Assembly: GCF_002944405.1 (NCBI RefSeq)
Contig: NZ_CP024307.1
Location: forward strand, 454,501-518,500
Length of the DNA: 64,000 nucleotides
Reading direction: 5' to 3'
DNA from: Sinorhizobium fredii
GTDB lineage: Bacteria; Pseudomonadota; Alphaproteobacteria; Rhizobiales; Rhizobiaceae
The position numbers were made by a program, and so were the translations under genes. Positions 43,895-52,781 of the stretch are shown piece after piece. Each line of letters starts with the position of its first letter. The stretch's first letter is position 1. The notes under the pieces were generated by a model, which searched no databases, was not told the origin of the DNA, and was given only the letters and a program-made list of their open reading frames with translations.

Positions 43895-44836
43895 ATGTCT
43901 TTGATCGACAAGCTTTCCATCCTCTTCGGCGGCATCTCAGCGCTGCTCGGCATCGCCTCGGTGATCGGCTTCGTGCTGTCGTGCAAGGTGACCTCCGAAA
44001 ACGGCCGGGCGACGGTCGCCAATCTCAACGCCCGCATCAAGGCCTGGTGGGTGATGGTGGCGATCTTCGCGGTGAGCTTCGGTCTCGGCCGCGGCGTGAC
44101 CGTGGTGCTCTTCGCGCTCACCTCGTTCTACACGCTGCGCGAGTTCATATCGCTGACGCCGACGCGCGGCGCCGATCACCTGCCGCTGGTCGCCGCCTTC
44201 TATGTGCTGCTGCCGCTTCAATACTGGCTGATCTGGACCGACTGGTACGCGCTCTTCGCGATCCTCGTCCCGGTCTACGGCTTCCTTCTCCTGCCGAGCC
44301 TTGCGGCGCTGAAGGGCGATGCCGGTGAGTTCCTGCTGCGTGTCTCGCGCATCCAGTGGGGCCTGATGCTGACCGTCTACTGCATCAGCCACGCACCGGC
44401 CCTGCTGACGCTCGACATCCCCGGCCGTCCCAACGAGGGTTTCCTGCTGCTCTTCTTCCTGATCACCGTCGCGCAGTTCAGCGACGTGATGCAATACGTC
44501 TTCGGCAAGCTCTTCGGCCGGACGAAGGTGGCCCCCGTCGTCAGCCCCTCAAAGACCGTAGAGGGCCTCGTCGGCGGCGGCCTCTCCGCCGTCGCCGCCG
44601 GCGCCGGTCTCTGGTGGATCACCCCGTTCACGCCGCTTCAAGCTGCCGCCATGGCGCTCGCCATCGTCGCCATGGGCTTTTTGGGCGGCCTGTCGCTCTC
44701 GGCCGTCAAGCGTTCGATGGGGGTCAAGGATTGGGGCACGATGATCTCCGGCCACGGCGGCGTGCTCGACCGCATGGACTCGCTGAGCTTTGCCGCACCG
44801 GTGTTTTTTCATCTGACGCGGTATTTTTATACGTGA
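43895..44836 (+). CDS. phosphatidate cytidylyltransferase (CdsA family)
   Basis: A 313-residue membrane enzyme of the CDP-diglyceride synthase family, which makes CDP-diacylglycerol from phosphatidate and CTP. About eight helices are visible. The characteristic SPSKTVEGLVGG lies near residues 210-221 and the family signature SAVKRSMGVKDWGTMISGHG, ending in GVLDRMD, near 269-294. It is longer than typical CdsA at the N-terminus. As the third gene of the phospholipid trio it would feed CDP-diacylglycerol to the phosphatidyltransferase encoded at the front of the operon. Confidence 0.9.
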   Translation: MSLIDKLSILFGGISALLGIASVIGFVLSCKVTSENGRATVANLNARIKAWWVMVAIFAVSFGLGRGVTVVLFALTSFYTLREFISLTPTRGADHLPLVAAFYVLLPLQYWLIWTDWYALFAILVPVYGFLLLPSLAALKGDAGEFLLRVSRIQWGLMLTVYCISHAPALLTLDIPGRPNEGFLLLFFLITVAQFSDVMQYVFGKLFGRTKVAPVVSPSKTVEGLVGGGLSAVAAGAGLWWITPFTPLQAAAMALAIVAMGFLGGLSLSAVKRSMGVKDWGTMISGHGGVLDRMDSLSFAAPVFFHLTRYFYT

Positions 44837-44885
44837 GCGGCTGAGCGCCGCAGCGGCGACTTCAAGTAAAAATGCAGGGAAGAAA

Positions 44886-44961
44886 TGGTGCCGCTTACGT
44901 GACTCGAACACGTGACCCCATCATTACGAATGATGTGCTCTACCGACTGAGCTAAAGCGGC
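44886..44961 (-). tRNA. tRNA-Thr (anticodon CGT)
   Basis: A 76-base cloverleaf on the minus strand, read from 44961 to 44886, with encoded CCA. The acceptor arm is GCCGCTT / AAGCGGC, the D arm TAGCTCAGTCGGTAGAGCA, the anticodon loop TTCGTAA and the T arm has GTTCGAGTC. It lies between cdsA-like and nitronate monooxygenase genes. Confidence 0.95.
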
Positions 44962-45037
44962 ATTAAAGCGCCCCGCAGCGTGACCGCGGAACGAATGTGA
45001 GGCGCTGATAAACGCAAAGCGCCGGGAATTCAAGTCA

Positions 45038-46048
45038 TCAGTTTCGAGAACTTGAAAATTCCTTCGACGCGTCGAGGCCCGCCAAGGATGCCAGGCCGAG
45101 GCGGGCGCGGGCGGCGGCGTATTCGCGTTCCAGCCGGTCGACCAGTTCCGCGACCCGGCTGATCCCGTGGATGGCGCCGATGCCTTGGCCGCAGCCCCAG
45201 ATGTCCTTCCAGGCCTTGGCGCCGTCCGTTGCCTTGCCGAAGTCCATCTTCGACGGGTCGGCCTCCGGCAGGCTGTCCGGATCCATGCCGGCGGCGCGGA
45301 TCGAGGCCTTCAGATAGTTGCCGTGAATGCCGGTGAAATAATTGGAGTAGACGATATCGGCGGCGTTGCCGTCGACGATCGCCTGCTTATAGGCATCGCT
45401 GGCGCGGGCTTCCTCGGTGGCGATGAAGGGCGAGCCGATATAGGCCATATCGGCGCCCATCGCCTCTGCCGCGAGGATGGCGTCGCCGGTGGCGATCGCG
45501 CCCGAGAGAAGCAGCGGCCCGTCGAACCAGGCGCGGATTTCCTGGATCAGGGCGAAGGGCGACAGCGTTCCGGCATGGCCGCCGGCGCCGGCGGCGACCG
45601 CGATCAGCCCGTCGGCCCCCTTGCGGATCGCCGAGTTGGCGTGGCGGTTGTTGATGACGTCGTGCAGCACGATGCCGCCATAGGAGTGGATTGCAGCGTT
45701 GACCTCCGGTACGGCCCCGAGGGAGGAAATGACGATCGGTACCTTGTATTTGACGCAAAGCATCAGGTCCTGCTCGAGCCGGGTATTCGACTTGTGCACG
45801 ATTTGGTTGACGGCAAAGGGCGCGGCCGGCCGGTCGGGATGCTGGCGGTCGTGCTCGGCGAGCGTTTCCGTGATCTCGGCGAGCCACTCGTCGAGTTGTG
45901 CCTGCGGACGGGCGTTGAGCGCCGGGAAGGCACCGATGACACCGACCTTGCATTGCGCGATCGTCAGCTTGGGATGCGAGACGATGAATAGCGGCGCGCC
46001 GACAACCGGCAGTCTCGTCGTTCTGGAAAGAATGGGCGGCAACGGCAT
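45038..46048 (-). CDS. nitronate monooxygenase / 2-nitropropane dioxygenase family
   Basis: A 336-residue FMN-dependent TIM-barrel enzyme. Recognisable parts are VVGAPLFIVSHPKLT near the N-terminus, GLIAVAAGAGGHAGTLSPFAL with the catalytic histidine near residue 160, and LLSGAIATGDAILAAEAMGADMAYIGSPFI near 200-225. Nitronate monooxygenases oxidise nitroalkanes, but many members act in fatty-acid or acyl-CoA-related metabolism. The sequence upstream holds the same operator core as fadD, which favours the latter. Confidence 0.9.
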   Translation of the reverse strand: MPLPPILSRTTRLPVVGAPLFIVSHPKLTIAQCKVGVIGAFPALNARPQAQLDEWLAEITETLAEHDRQHPDRPAAPFAVNQIVHKSNTRLEQDLMLCVKYKVPIVISSLGAVPEVNAAIHSYGGIVLHDVINNRHANSAIRKGADGLIAVAAGAGGHAGTLSPFALIQEIRAWFDGPLLLSGAIATGDAILAAEAMGADMAYIGSPFIATEEARASDAYKQAIVDGNAADIVYSNYFTGIHGNYLKASIRAAGMDPDSLPEADPSKMDFGKATDGAKAWKDIWGCGQGIGAIHGISRVAELVDRLEREYAAARARLGLASLAGLDASKEFSSSRN

Positions 46049-46070
46049 CGGTCTCTCTCATCCCATTTTT

Positions 46071-46092
46071 TTGACGTTTGCGTAAACGTCAA
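46071..46092. promoter_or_regulatory. operator-like palindrome upstream of nitronate monooxygenase gene
   Basis: TTGACGTTTG and the core CGTAAACGTCAA form a near-perfect 22-base palindrome whose right part is identical to the fadD operator. It ends only 23 bases before the start codon on the minus strand, so bound protein would overlap the promoter. Confidence 0.65.
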
Positions 46093-46312
46093 TGTAGATA
46101 GCAGCAAAGGCCGTGCTTGCAAAGAGAGGTTTTCCGCCCCGCATTTTGACGGGGCCCTTTTCCCCGTGCAAGACCCGGCCGCAGCGCCGCCGGACTTGCA
46201 GATTCCGAAAGCAGCGGTTACCCAATCGTTAATAAAACCAACGGCGTGCCGCGGGAAGAGGCAGGGCCTTCCGATACTCGCCCCGTAAGCCTGGTGTGCA
46301 GAAGGATTTGAT

Positions 46313-47467
46313 GTGAGCGGACTCGAGACGGCGATCAGGAATGCACTGGAACGCTCGGAGCGGAGCAATGCGGAGATCCGCGCGCGGATCTATCAGTCGG
46401 CCCGCCAGGCACTGGAAAACGGCCTGAAGAAGCAGGAAATCGAGGACCCGGAAGTCATCGCCAGGCAGCGCCATCGGCTGGAGGCGGTCATCCACGCGAT
46501 CGAGACGGAGGAGCGCGCGGCCCTGAAGGCGCGTGCCGCCACACCGGTGGTGAGCCTAGCAGAGGTGAAAAGCAAAGCTGATGCGGCGGCGCAGGTCGCA
46601 GCCGGGCCAGCGGCCACGGTGCGGCAGGAGCCGAGCCTCCAGCCGGAGGCGCGTCCGGCGGGCGACGGCGGCCTCGGTGCGCTCGGCGCGCTCCGCCCGG
46701 AGCGCGACGGCCCCACGCCGCCGGTCAACGGTGGCGGAAAATCTGCGGAGGCGGCGAGGTCCGGTACGGCCGCCCCCGATCTCGGCGTCACCGACAAGCG
46801 TCCCCGCAAGCGCAGGCGCGGCCGGCTTCTCTCCTTCGTCATGGTTGTCGCGACGCTGGCCGCCGCCGTCGGCGCGGGCGTGTGGTGGGTTCAGACCAAC
46901 GACCTGTTGAAGTCGCCCGCCGAGCGCGACACCAATGTCGCCAATCCTCCGGCCGTGGTGGAGAGCGAGGACTTCCCCGGCGCGGCCGGCTTGCCGACCC
47001 TCGGCGCGCAGGAGGGGTTTTCCGACGACTGGATCGAGATCTTCACGCCGGCGAACGCGGCGGCCGTCAGGCCTGGCACTCGCGCCACGGCCGAGCCTTT
47101 CGACGACGACGGCGGAGAGCGCATCCGGCTGGCGTCGGCGGCAGGGTCGAAGGAGGGCGAGGTGGCAATCGACATTCCCGCCGATGTGCTGGCCCAGCTC
47201 TCGGGCAAGTCCTCGACGCTTGCCCTGAGCGTCCGGGCGCTGCCGGGCAAGACGACGGAGTTCTCCGTCGAATGTGATTTCGGGGCACTCGGCGCCTGCG
47301 GCCGTCACCGCTTCACCGCCCATGACGAGCGCGTCGACATGCTGTTCAAGATCAGCTTCGAAGATCGCGCGCCGGGCAGTTCCGGAAAGCTGCTGATCAA
47401 CAGCGATGTCAGCGGCGACGGCAACAGTCTGGATCTCTATGCGATCCGTGTGCTGCCGGGGCAATGA
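46313..47467 (+). CDS. conserved-type single-pass membrane protein of unknown function
   Basis: A 384-residue protein I cannot assign. The first 75 residues are charged and helical (SNAEIRARIYQSARQAL), then an alanine- and proline-rich linker, a basic cluster (KRPRKRRRGR, about 163-172) and one membrane helix (LLSFVMVVATLAAAVGAGVWW, about 173-193). The C-terminal 190 residues, probably periplasmic, look like a beta-sandwich domain with two cysteines (VECDFGALGACGRH). It starts at GTG 46313 behind AGAAGGA. It stands alone between unrelated genes. Rhizobial genomes carry similar proteins, but no role can be stated. Confidence 0.75.
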   Translation: MSGLETAIRNALERSERSNAEIRARIYQSARQALENGLKKQEIEDPEVIARQRHRLEAVIHAIETEERAALKARAATPVVSLAEVKSKADAAAQVAAGPAATVRQEPSLQPEARPAGDGGLGALGALRPERDGPTPPVNGGGKSAEAARSGTAAPDLGVTDKRPRKRRRGRLLSFVMVVATLAAAVGAGVWWVQTNDLLKSPAERDTNVANPPAVVESEDFPGAAGLPTLGAQEGFSDDWIEIFTPANAAAVRPGTRATAEPFDDDGGERIRLASAAGSKEGEVAIDIPADVLAQLSGKSSTLALSVRALPGKTTEFSVECDFGALGACGRHRFTAHDERVDMLFKISFEDRAPGSSGKLLINSDVSGDGNSLDLYAIRVLPGQ

Positions 47468-47485
47468 TCGGGCCTTGCGGCCGGC

Positions 47486-48388
47486 TCACCTGAGGAAGCC
47501 CGGGCCGGCGCCGACGATCTTCTCGTCCACCTTGCCGATCGCAGCCTTGTCCTTGCCGTCATAGTCGAGCTTCGTCAGCATATGGCGGACCAAGTTGATC
47601 CTGGCGCGGCGCTTGTCATTGCCGCGGATGACGGTCCAGGGCGCATGGTCCGTATGCGTTTCCTTCAGCATCCGGTCGCGCTTCCTGGTGTAGTCGTCCC
47701 ATTTCGGCAGCGCGGCTATGTCCATCGGCGACAGCTTCCAGACCTTCAGCGGGTCGTGCCGCCTGTCGTGGAACCGCTTCAGCTGCATCTCGCGGCCGAT
47801 ATTGAGCCAGAACTTGAAGAGCTGGATGCCCTCGTTGACGATCATCTTCTCGAAACGTGGTGCCTCCTTGAGGAAATGCTCGTACTGCTCGGGCGTGCAG
47901 AAGCCCATAACCGGCTCCACGCCGGCCCGGTTGTACCAGGACCGGTCGAAGAGAACGAACTCGCCGATCGTCGGGAAGGTCGAGACGTAGCGCTGGAAAT
48001 ACCATTGACCCCGTTCCGTTTCGGTGGGCTTGGTGAGCGCCACGACGCGTGCGGAACGAGGGTTCATGTAGGCCATGGTCGCATGGATGGCGCCGCCCTT
48101 GCCGGCCGCATCGCGCCCCTCGAAAACGGCCATGACGCGCTTGCCGGTCGCCTGCATCCAGAACTGCACCTTGACGAGCTCGATCTGCAGCCTGGTCAGC
48201 GTTTCTTCGTATTCCTCCTCGTCGAGCTTCTTCTCGTAAGGATAGTCGTCGGAGGAAAAGGCTTCGTCGTCGATCCATTTCGGCAATTCCGGATTGTCGA
48301 TGTCGAAGACCCGTGTCTTGCCGCCGATCTCGAGCTCGACCGCCCGGCTTCCGGGTGCCCCCGCATTCGGGATCTGTTCGAGAGCCAT
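47486..48388 (-). CDS. ppk2: polyphosphate kinase 2
   Basis: A 300-residue PPK2-family enzyme that uses polyphosphate to phosphorylate nucleoside diphosphates. Walker A is [11 protein letters not shown] near residues 89-99, Walker [18 protein letters not shown] near 147-163, and the lid region has the positively charged [16 protein letters not shown]. The length matches the single-domain class. ATG 48388 ([10 protein letters not shown]) is preferred over ATG 48433. It is divergent from phoR in the Pho cluster, as recalled for S. meliloti, so phosphate control is plausible although no clear Pho box was found in the gap. Confidence 0.93.
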   Translation of the reverse strand: MALEQIPNAGAPGSRAVELEIGGKTRVFDIDNPELPKWIDDEAFSSDDYPYEKKLDEEEYEETLTRLQIELVKVQFWMQATGKRVMAVFEGRDAAGKGGAIHATMAYMNPRSARVVALTKPTETERGQWYFQRYVSTFPTIGEFVLFDRSWYNRAGVEPVMGFCTPEQYEHFLKEAPRFEKMIVNEGIQLFKFWLNIGREMQLKRFHDRRHDPLKVWKLSPMDIAALPKWDDYTRKRDRMLKETHTDHAPWTVIRGNDKRRARINLVRHMLTKLDYDGKDKAAIGKVDEKIVGAGPGFLR

Positions 48389-48721
48389 GTGATTTCCTCC
48401 CGCTGATGTGAAATCCACTACCGCGCCGTGCATCTGTTCAGTCGCGCAGGCGTCGCTGCAGGCACTTTGCTCGCTGCCTGCCCTTTATCCTCAAATTGAC
48501 TGAGATTTGAGAAGGCATGCAATGGAGGAGGCCACAATTGCATTGCAGATTCAAGCATGTCGTGAAAATCATGTCATGAAGCGCCGCTATCTCTGAGCTT
48601 GTGGCGAAGCGGGCGGCTGGAACGCTTGCGTCGATTTCCAGCCAGGGCCGCGCCACCTTGGCGGGTCACCACCACGTTTTTAACACGTGGCTGCAATTCC
48701 TCATGGGTCGGGAGGCGGCAA
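48389..48721. other. divergent region ppk2 / phoR
   Basis: About 330 bases with both promoters. It contains a direct repeat CATGTCGTG and CATGTCATG 14 bases apart near 48557-48579. No pair of Pho half-sites 11 bases apart was found. Minor frames in it lack support. Confidence 0.45.
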
Positions 48722-49984
48722 TTGGACAGCGAGGGTATCGTCTTGGATGGCGCGAAGGTGTTCTGGCAGGGCCTCAAGCCGAAGCTGAAGGCAGAGCGCT
48801 GGATTCTTGGCCTCTCGATCCTGCTTGCCATTCTTGCGGCCCTCGCCGGTATCCATGTGCTGGCGGTGCTTGCCTTCTGGCTCGTTCTCGTAGCGGCGCT
48901 CCTCAAACGAAGTGTCCCTTCGTCAGAGCCGGTGCCGGAGGCGGCCCCGAGGGTGGTCGACACGCGCACCGACGCGCTGATCCCCGTGCTGAATGCGCTC
49001 GATATGCCCGTTCTCGTTATCGCCACGGACGAGACCGTCCTTTTCCAGAATGCAGCCGCCGAGAAGGCTTTCGGCGCGATTCCCCCGGAAAGCTATCTTT
49101 CGGCGCGGGTGCGTTCCCCCGGAATACTCGACATGGTGCGCGAGACCATCGCCACGGGAAAGGTTAATCAGATCGAACATGCGGAACGCCTGCCTTCGGA
49201 TGCAGTCTATGTCGTCCGCGTCGCCCCGGCGGATATCGGCGGCGAGCTTTCCGGCGGGCGGATCTTCCTGCTGACCTATCGCGATATTTCCCAGACCCGC
49301 CGCATCGACCGGATGCGATCCGACTTCGTGGCCAATGCCAGCCACGAGCTGCGTACCCCACTCGCTTCCCTCCGGGGCTTCATCGAGACGCTGTCGGGGC
49401 CGGCAAAGAACGACACGAAGGCGCAGGAGAAATTCTTCGGCATCATGCATGAGCAGGTGACCCGCATGAGCCGCCTCGTCGACGATCTCTTGTCTTTGTC
49501 GCGGCTTGAGTTGAAATCGCACATCGCTCCCGAAGACCCGGTCGATCTGGTGCCGCTGCTCGGACATGTGCGCGACAGCCTTCAGCCGCTGGCAAGCGAT
49601 CTCGACGTGACGATCTCGCTCGAGGTGCCCGAGGGCCCGGTCGTCGTCCGGGGCGATCGCGACGAATTGATCGAGGTCTTCGAGAATCTCGTCGAAAACG
49701 CCTGCAAATACGGCCAGGAAGGCAAGAAGGTCGAGGTGCGCCTGACCGGCGGCGAGGGTTGTCAGGCAGAGGTCTCGGTCACCGACCATGGGCCGGGGAT
49801 TCCGGCCGAGCATGTGCCGCGAATTACCGAACGTTTTTATCGGGTTAACGTGGAGGCGAGCCGGTCCAAGAAAGGGACTGGCCTTGGCCTCGCGATCGTC
49901 AAGCACATCCTGACCCGCCACCGGGCGCGCCTGCTCATCCATTCGGAGGTCGGCAAGCGCACGATCTTCACGGTGCGCTTCTGA
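48722..49984 (+). CDS. phoR: phosphate regulon sensor kinase PhoR
   Basis: The sensor kinase that, with PstSCAB-PhoU, controls PhoB phosphorylation. The 420-residue form has a double hydrophobic stretch (ILGLSILLAILAALAGI and LAVLAFWLVLVAALL, about residues 24-58), a PAS region near 85-190, the H box FVANASHELRTPLASLRGF near 203-221, and the ATPase motifs ENLVENACKYG, DHGPGIP and GTGLGLAIVKH. TTG 48722 was chosen because GGGAGGCGG stands just before it; the ATGs upstream would add an arginine-rich, unlikely N-terminus. pstS follows after 191 bases. Confidence 0.92.
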   Translation: MDSEGIVLDGAKVFWQGLKPKLKAERWILGLSILLAILAALAGIHVLAVLAFWLVLVAALLKRSVPSSEPVPEAAPRVVDTRTDALIPVLNALDMPVLVIATDETVLFQNAAAEKAFGAIPPESYLSARVRSPGILDMVRETIATGKVNQIEHAERLPSDAVYVVRVAPADIGGELSGGRIFLLTYRDISQTRRIDRMRSDFVANASHELRTPLASLRGFIETLSGPAKNDTKAQEKFFGIMHEQVTRMSRLVDDLLSLSRLELKSHIAPEDPVDLVPLLGHVRDSLQPLASDLDVTISLEVPEGPVVVRGDRDELIEVFENLVENACKYGQEGKKVEVRLTGGEGCQAEVSVTDHGPGIPAEHVPRITERFYRVNVEASRSKKGTGLGLAIVKHILTRHRARLLIHSEVGKRTIFTVRF

Positions 49985-50045
49985 CACAAAAAGCGTGCGT
50001 CGGCTGCGACGAGCATGGATACCGAAGTATCTTCAATGACTTAGC

Positions 50046-50085
50046 CTGTCATAAATGTTTCACCCAATTGACATAAAACCTGTAG
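50046..50085 (+). promoter_or_regulatory. two tandem Pho boxes upstream of pstS
   Basis: Four PhoB half-sites repeat every 11 bases: CTGTCAT at 50046, GTTTCAC at 50057, TTGACAT at 50068 and CCTGTAG at 50079. The first pair (CTGTCATAAATGTTTCAC) is the better box. They lie 91-130 bases before the pstS start, where phosphate-starvation activation of pstSCAB-phoUB is expected. Confidence 0.8.
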
Positions 50086-50175
50086 CCATCGGCGGCTAAC
50101 TAGGGCAGCCGATTAAACGGCGAGAGAGCGCTGATCGCTAGCGCACCAACACGAGCCCATTCCGGGAGAACATCA

Positions 50176-51210
50176 ATGAACATCCTTAAACTCAGTGTAG
50201 CGGCGCTGGTTGCATCCGCCGCATTCGCGGGCGCTGCTGTCGCTCGCGACCAGATCCAGGTCGCGGGCTCCTCGACCGTTCTTCCCTACGCAAAGATCGT
50301 CGCCGAAAGCTTCGGCGAGGCATTCCCGGACTTCAAGACCCCGGTCGTCGAATCCGGCGGCTCTTCCGCCGGCCTGAAGGAATTCTGCAAGGGCGTCGGC
50401 GAAGACACGATCGACATCGCCAATTCCTCGCGCAAGATCAAGGACAGCGAGATCGAGGCCTGCAAGGCAGCCGGCGTGACCGAGATCCAGGAAGTCAAGA
50501 TCGGTTACGACGGCATCGTCTTCGCGACGGACGCCGGCAATGCCGATATCGCACTGAAGCCGGAGCACCTCTACAAGGCGCTCGCCGCTGAAGTCGTCGT
50601 CGACGGCAAGCTCGCTGCCAACCCCTACAAGAAGTGGTCGGAAGTCGACGCTTCGCTGCCGGATGCCGAAATCGCCGCCTACATCCCGGGTCAGAAGCAT
50701 GGTACGCGCGAAGTCTTCGAAGAGAAGATCCTCGCTGCGGGCTGCAAGGCCTCCGGCGCTCAGGACGTCATCAAGGCTGCCTTCAGCGATGAAAAGCAGC
50801 AGCACAGCAAGTGCGTTGCCGTGCGCAAGGACGGCCTCGCCGTCGACATCGACGGCGACTACACCGAGACGCTCGCCCGGATCGCTTCCAACAAGAGCGG
50901 CATCGGCGTCTTCGGCCTGTCGTTCTACGAAAACAACGCCGACAAGCTGAAAGTCGCGACCGTCAACGGCATCGTACCGTCGACCGAAACGATCGCATCC
51001 GGCGAGTACCCGGTTTCCCGTCCGCTGTTCTTCTACGTCAAGAAGGCGCATCTTGGCGTCATTCCGGGTCTCAAGGAATATGTCGAGTTCTTCGTCGACG
51101 ACCAGATGATCGGCCCCGACAGCCCGCTTGCCGAATACGGCCTGGTTGCTGCTCCGGATGCCGAGCGCGAAGAAATCCGCAAGACCTTCGAAGCTGGCAA
51201 TCTGCTCTGA
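50176..51210 (+). CDS. pstS: phosphate-binding protein PstS
   Basis: A 344-residue periplasmic phosphate receptor. The signal peptide (MNILKLSVAALVASAAFAGA, cut after AVA near residue 23) precedes the mature QIQVAGSSTVLPYAK. The phosphate loop residues lie in GSSTVLP and in SGGSSAGLKEFCKG near 57-70; a Thr-Arg pair in KHGTREVFEEK near 177 is also typical. It is the first gene of the pst operon, and Pho boxes precede it. Confidence 0.95.
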   Translation: MNILKLSVAALVASAAFAGAAVARDQIQVAGSSTVLPYAKIVAESFGEAFPDFKTPVVESGGSSAGLKEFCKGVGEDTIDIANSSRKIKDSEIEACKAAGVTEIQEVKIGYDGIVFATDAGNADIALKPEHLYKALAAEVVVDGKLAANPYKKWSEVDASLPDAEIAAYIPGQKHGTREVFEEKILAAGCKASGAQDVIKAAFSDEKQQHSKCVAVRKDGLAVDIDGDYTETLARIASNKSGIGVFGLSFYENNADKLKVATVNGIVPSTETIASGEYPVSRPLFFYVKKAHLGVIPGLKEYVEFFVDDQMIGPDSPLAEYGLVAAPDAEREEIRKTFEAGNLL

Positions 51211-51296
51211 TCAAGACCGGTCCCGGTGCAGCTTTCCGCTGCGCCGGGACCTTGCATAGTTGGATTTTTTGGCGGCCCTGCCGTGGAGACGTGCCG

Positions 51297-52781
51297 ATGA
51301 GCACCTCGCTTCTTCTCCTGATCATCGCTTTAGTTGGATTTGTTGCCTATTTTGCCGGCCGCGCCCGTTCGCTTGCCGAGTCCGGCAACAAGCTTGCCAC
51401 CTTGCATTCGCTGCCGGGCTACCATGGCAGCTATGTCGCCATCTGGGCAGTGCTGCCCGCGGTCTTGGTGCTTGCCGCATGGCTGATCGCCTCGCCGCTT
51501 TATGTCGATTCCGCCGTTCGCTCGGCGCTCCCTGATACGGTCCAAAGTCAGGGCGACGCGGCAGTGCATCTCGCGCTCGGCCAGGTGAAGGCGGTCGCCA
51601 CGGGGCTTAAACGCCTCGACACCGCGGAAATCGAGGCAATCAAGACCGGTTCGGCCAATCTGCGCGAGACGCTCGCCGCCAAGGGCGTGGCGCTTGCCGG
51701 TGAAGGCGAGCCGTACATGGTCGAGGCGGCTGAGCAGTTCAATACGATGCGCGGTTACAGCCGCTGGCTGATGAGCGCCTTCGTGCTGCTCGTCGCCATC
51801 GCCGGCGGCCTCTATGCAATCCGCAACGTTACCACCCGCTTTCGCGCCCGCAATCAGGTCGAGCGCGTCATGCTCGGCTCGCTCGTCGTCGCTTCGTCGA
51901 TCGCGATCCTGACGACGATCGGCATCATTGGCTCGATGTTGTCGGAAGCCGGTCGCTTCTTCAGCATGGTTTCGCCGATGGAGTTCTTCTTCGGCACGGT
52001 CTGGGATCCGCGCTTCGCCGCGGCAGGCAGCGAGGGCGCCTCCGGCCAGTTCGGCCTGCTGCCGCTTCTCGGCGGTACGCTCTATATCGCTTTTGTCGCC
52101 ATGCTGTTTGCTGTACCGATCGGCCTGTTCGCCGCCATCTACATGGCCGAGTATGCCAGTCCGCGGCTGCGGTCTATTGCGAAGCCGCTGCTGGAGGTGC
52201 TGGCGGGCATCCCGACGATCGTCTACGGCTTCTTCGCGCTCGTCACAGTCGGCCCGTTCCTGCGCGACATCTCGACGCAGCTGAACGGCCTCATCACCGG
52301 CAACTACCAGAATTTCATTCAGGCGCAGAGCGTGCTGACCGCTGGCATCGTCATGGGCATCATGCTCATTCCGTTCGTCTCGTCGCTGTCGGACGACATC
52401 ATCACGCAGGTGCCGCGGGCGCTGCGCGACGGCTCGCTCGGGCTCGGCGCGACGCGCTCGGAGACGGTGAAGAAGGTCATTCTTCCCGCCGCACTGCCCG
52501 GCATCGTCGGAGCGCTGCTGCTGACCGCCTCGCGCGCGGTCGGTGAGACGATGATCGTCGTGCTTGCTGCCGGCGTCGCCGCGCGCATGCAGCTCGACCC
52601 GTTCGAACCGATGACGACAGTGACGGTCAAGATCGTCCACCAGCTGACCGGCGACCTGGAGTTCACTTCGCCGCAGACTCTGGTCGCCTTCGCGCTCGGC
52701 ATCACACTCTTCGTCATCACGCTCTGCCTCAACATCTATGCGCTCTACATCGTGCGCAAATATCGGGAACAGTACGAATGA
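51297..52781 (+). CDS. pstC: phosphate ABC transporter permease PstC
   Basis: A 494-residue permease, longer than E. coli PstC because of about 200 extra N-terminal residues. That extension has two helices (LLLLIIALVGFVAYFAGRA and YVAIWAVLPAVLVLAAWL) and a soluble part. The core begins near residue 200; the permease loop is LEVLAGIPTIVYGFFALVT near 295-313 and the EAA-type RALRDGSLGLGATRSETVKKVILPAALPG lies near 374-402. ATG 51297 is preceded by GGAGAC. Its stop overlaps pstA by four bases. Confidence 0.94.
   Translation: MSTSLLLLIIALVGFVAYFAGRARSLAESGNKLATLHSLPGYHGSYVAIWAVLPAVLVLAAWLIASPLYVDSAVRSALPDTVQSQGDAAVHLALGQVKAVATGLKRLDTAEIEAIKTGSANLRETLAAKGVALAGEGEPYMVEAAEQFNTMRGYSRWLMSAFVLLVAIAGGLYAIRNVTTRFRARNQVERVMLGSLVVASSIAILTTIGIIGSMLSEAGRFFSMVSPMEFFFGTVWDPRFAAAGSEGASGQFGLLPLLGGTLYIAFVAMLFAVPIGLFAAIYMAEYASPRLRSIAKPLLEVLAGIPTIVYGFFALVTVGPFLRDISTQLNGLITGNYQNFIQAQSVLTAGIVMGIMLIPFVSSLSDDIITQVPRALRDGSLGLGATRSETVKKVILPAALPGIVGALLLTASRAVGETMIVVLAAGVAARMQLDPFEPMTTVTVKIVHQLTGDLEFTSPQTLVAFALGITLFVITLCLNIYALYIVRKYREQYE

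Noticed and set aside
48438..48656. 72-codon minus-strand frame in the ppk2-phoR gap
   Set aside because: No ribosome-binding site, no recognisable family, and it covers the promoters of two genes.
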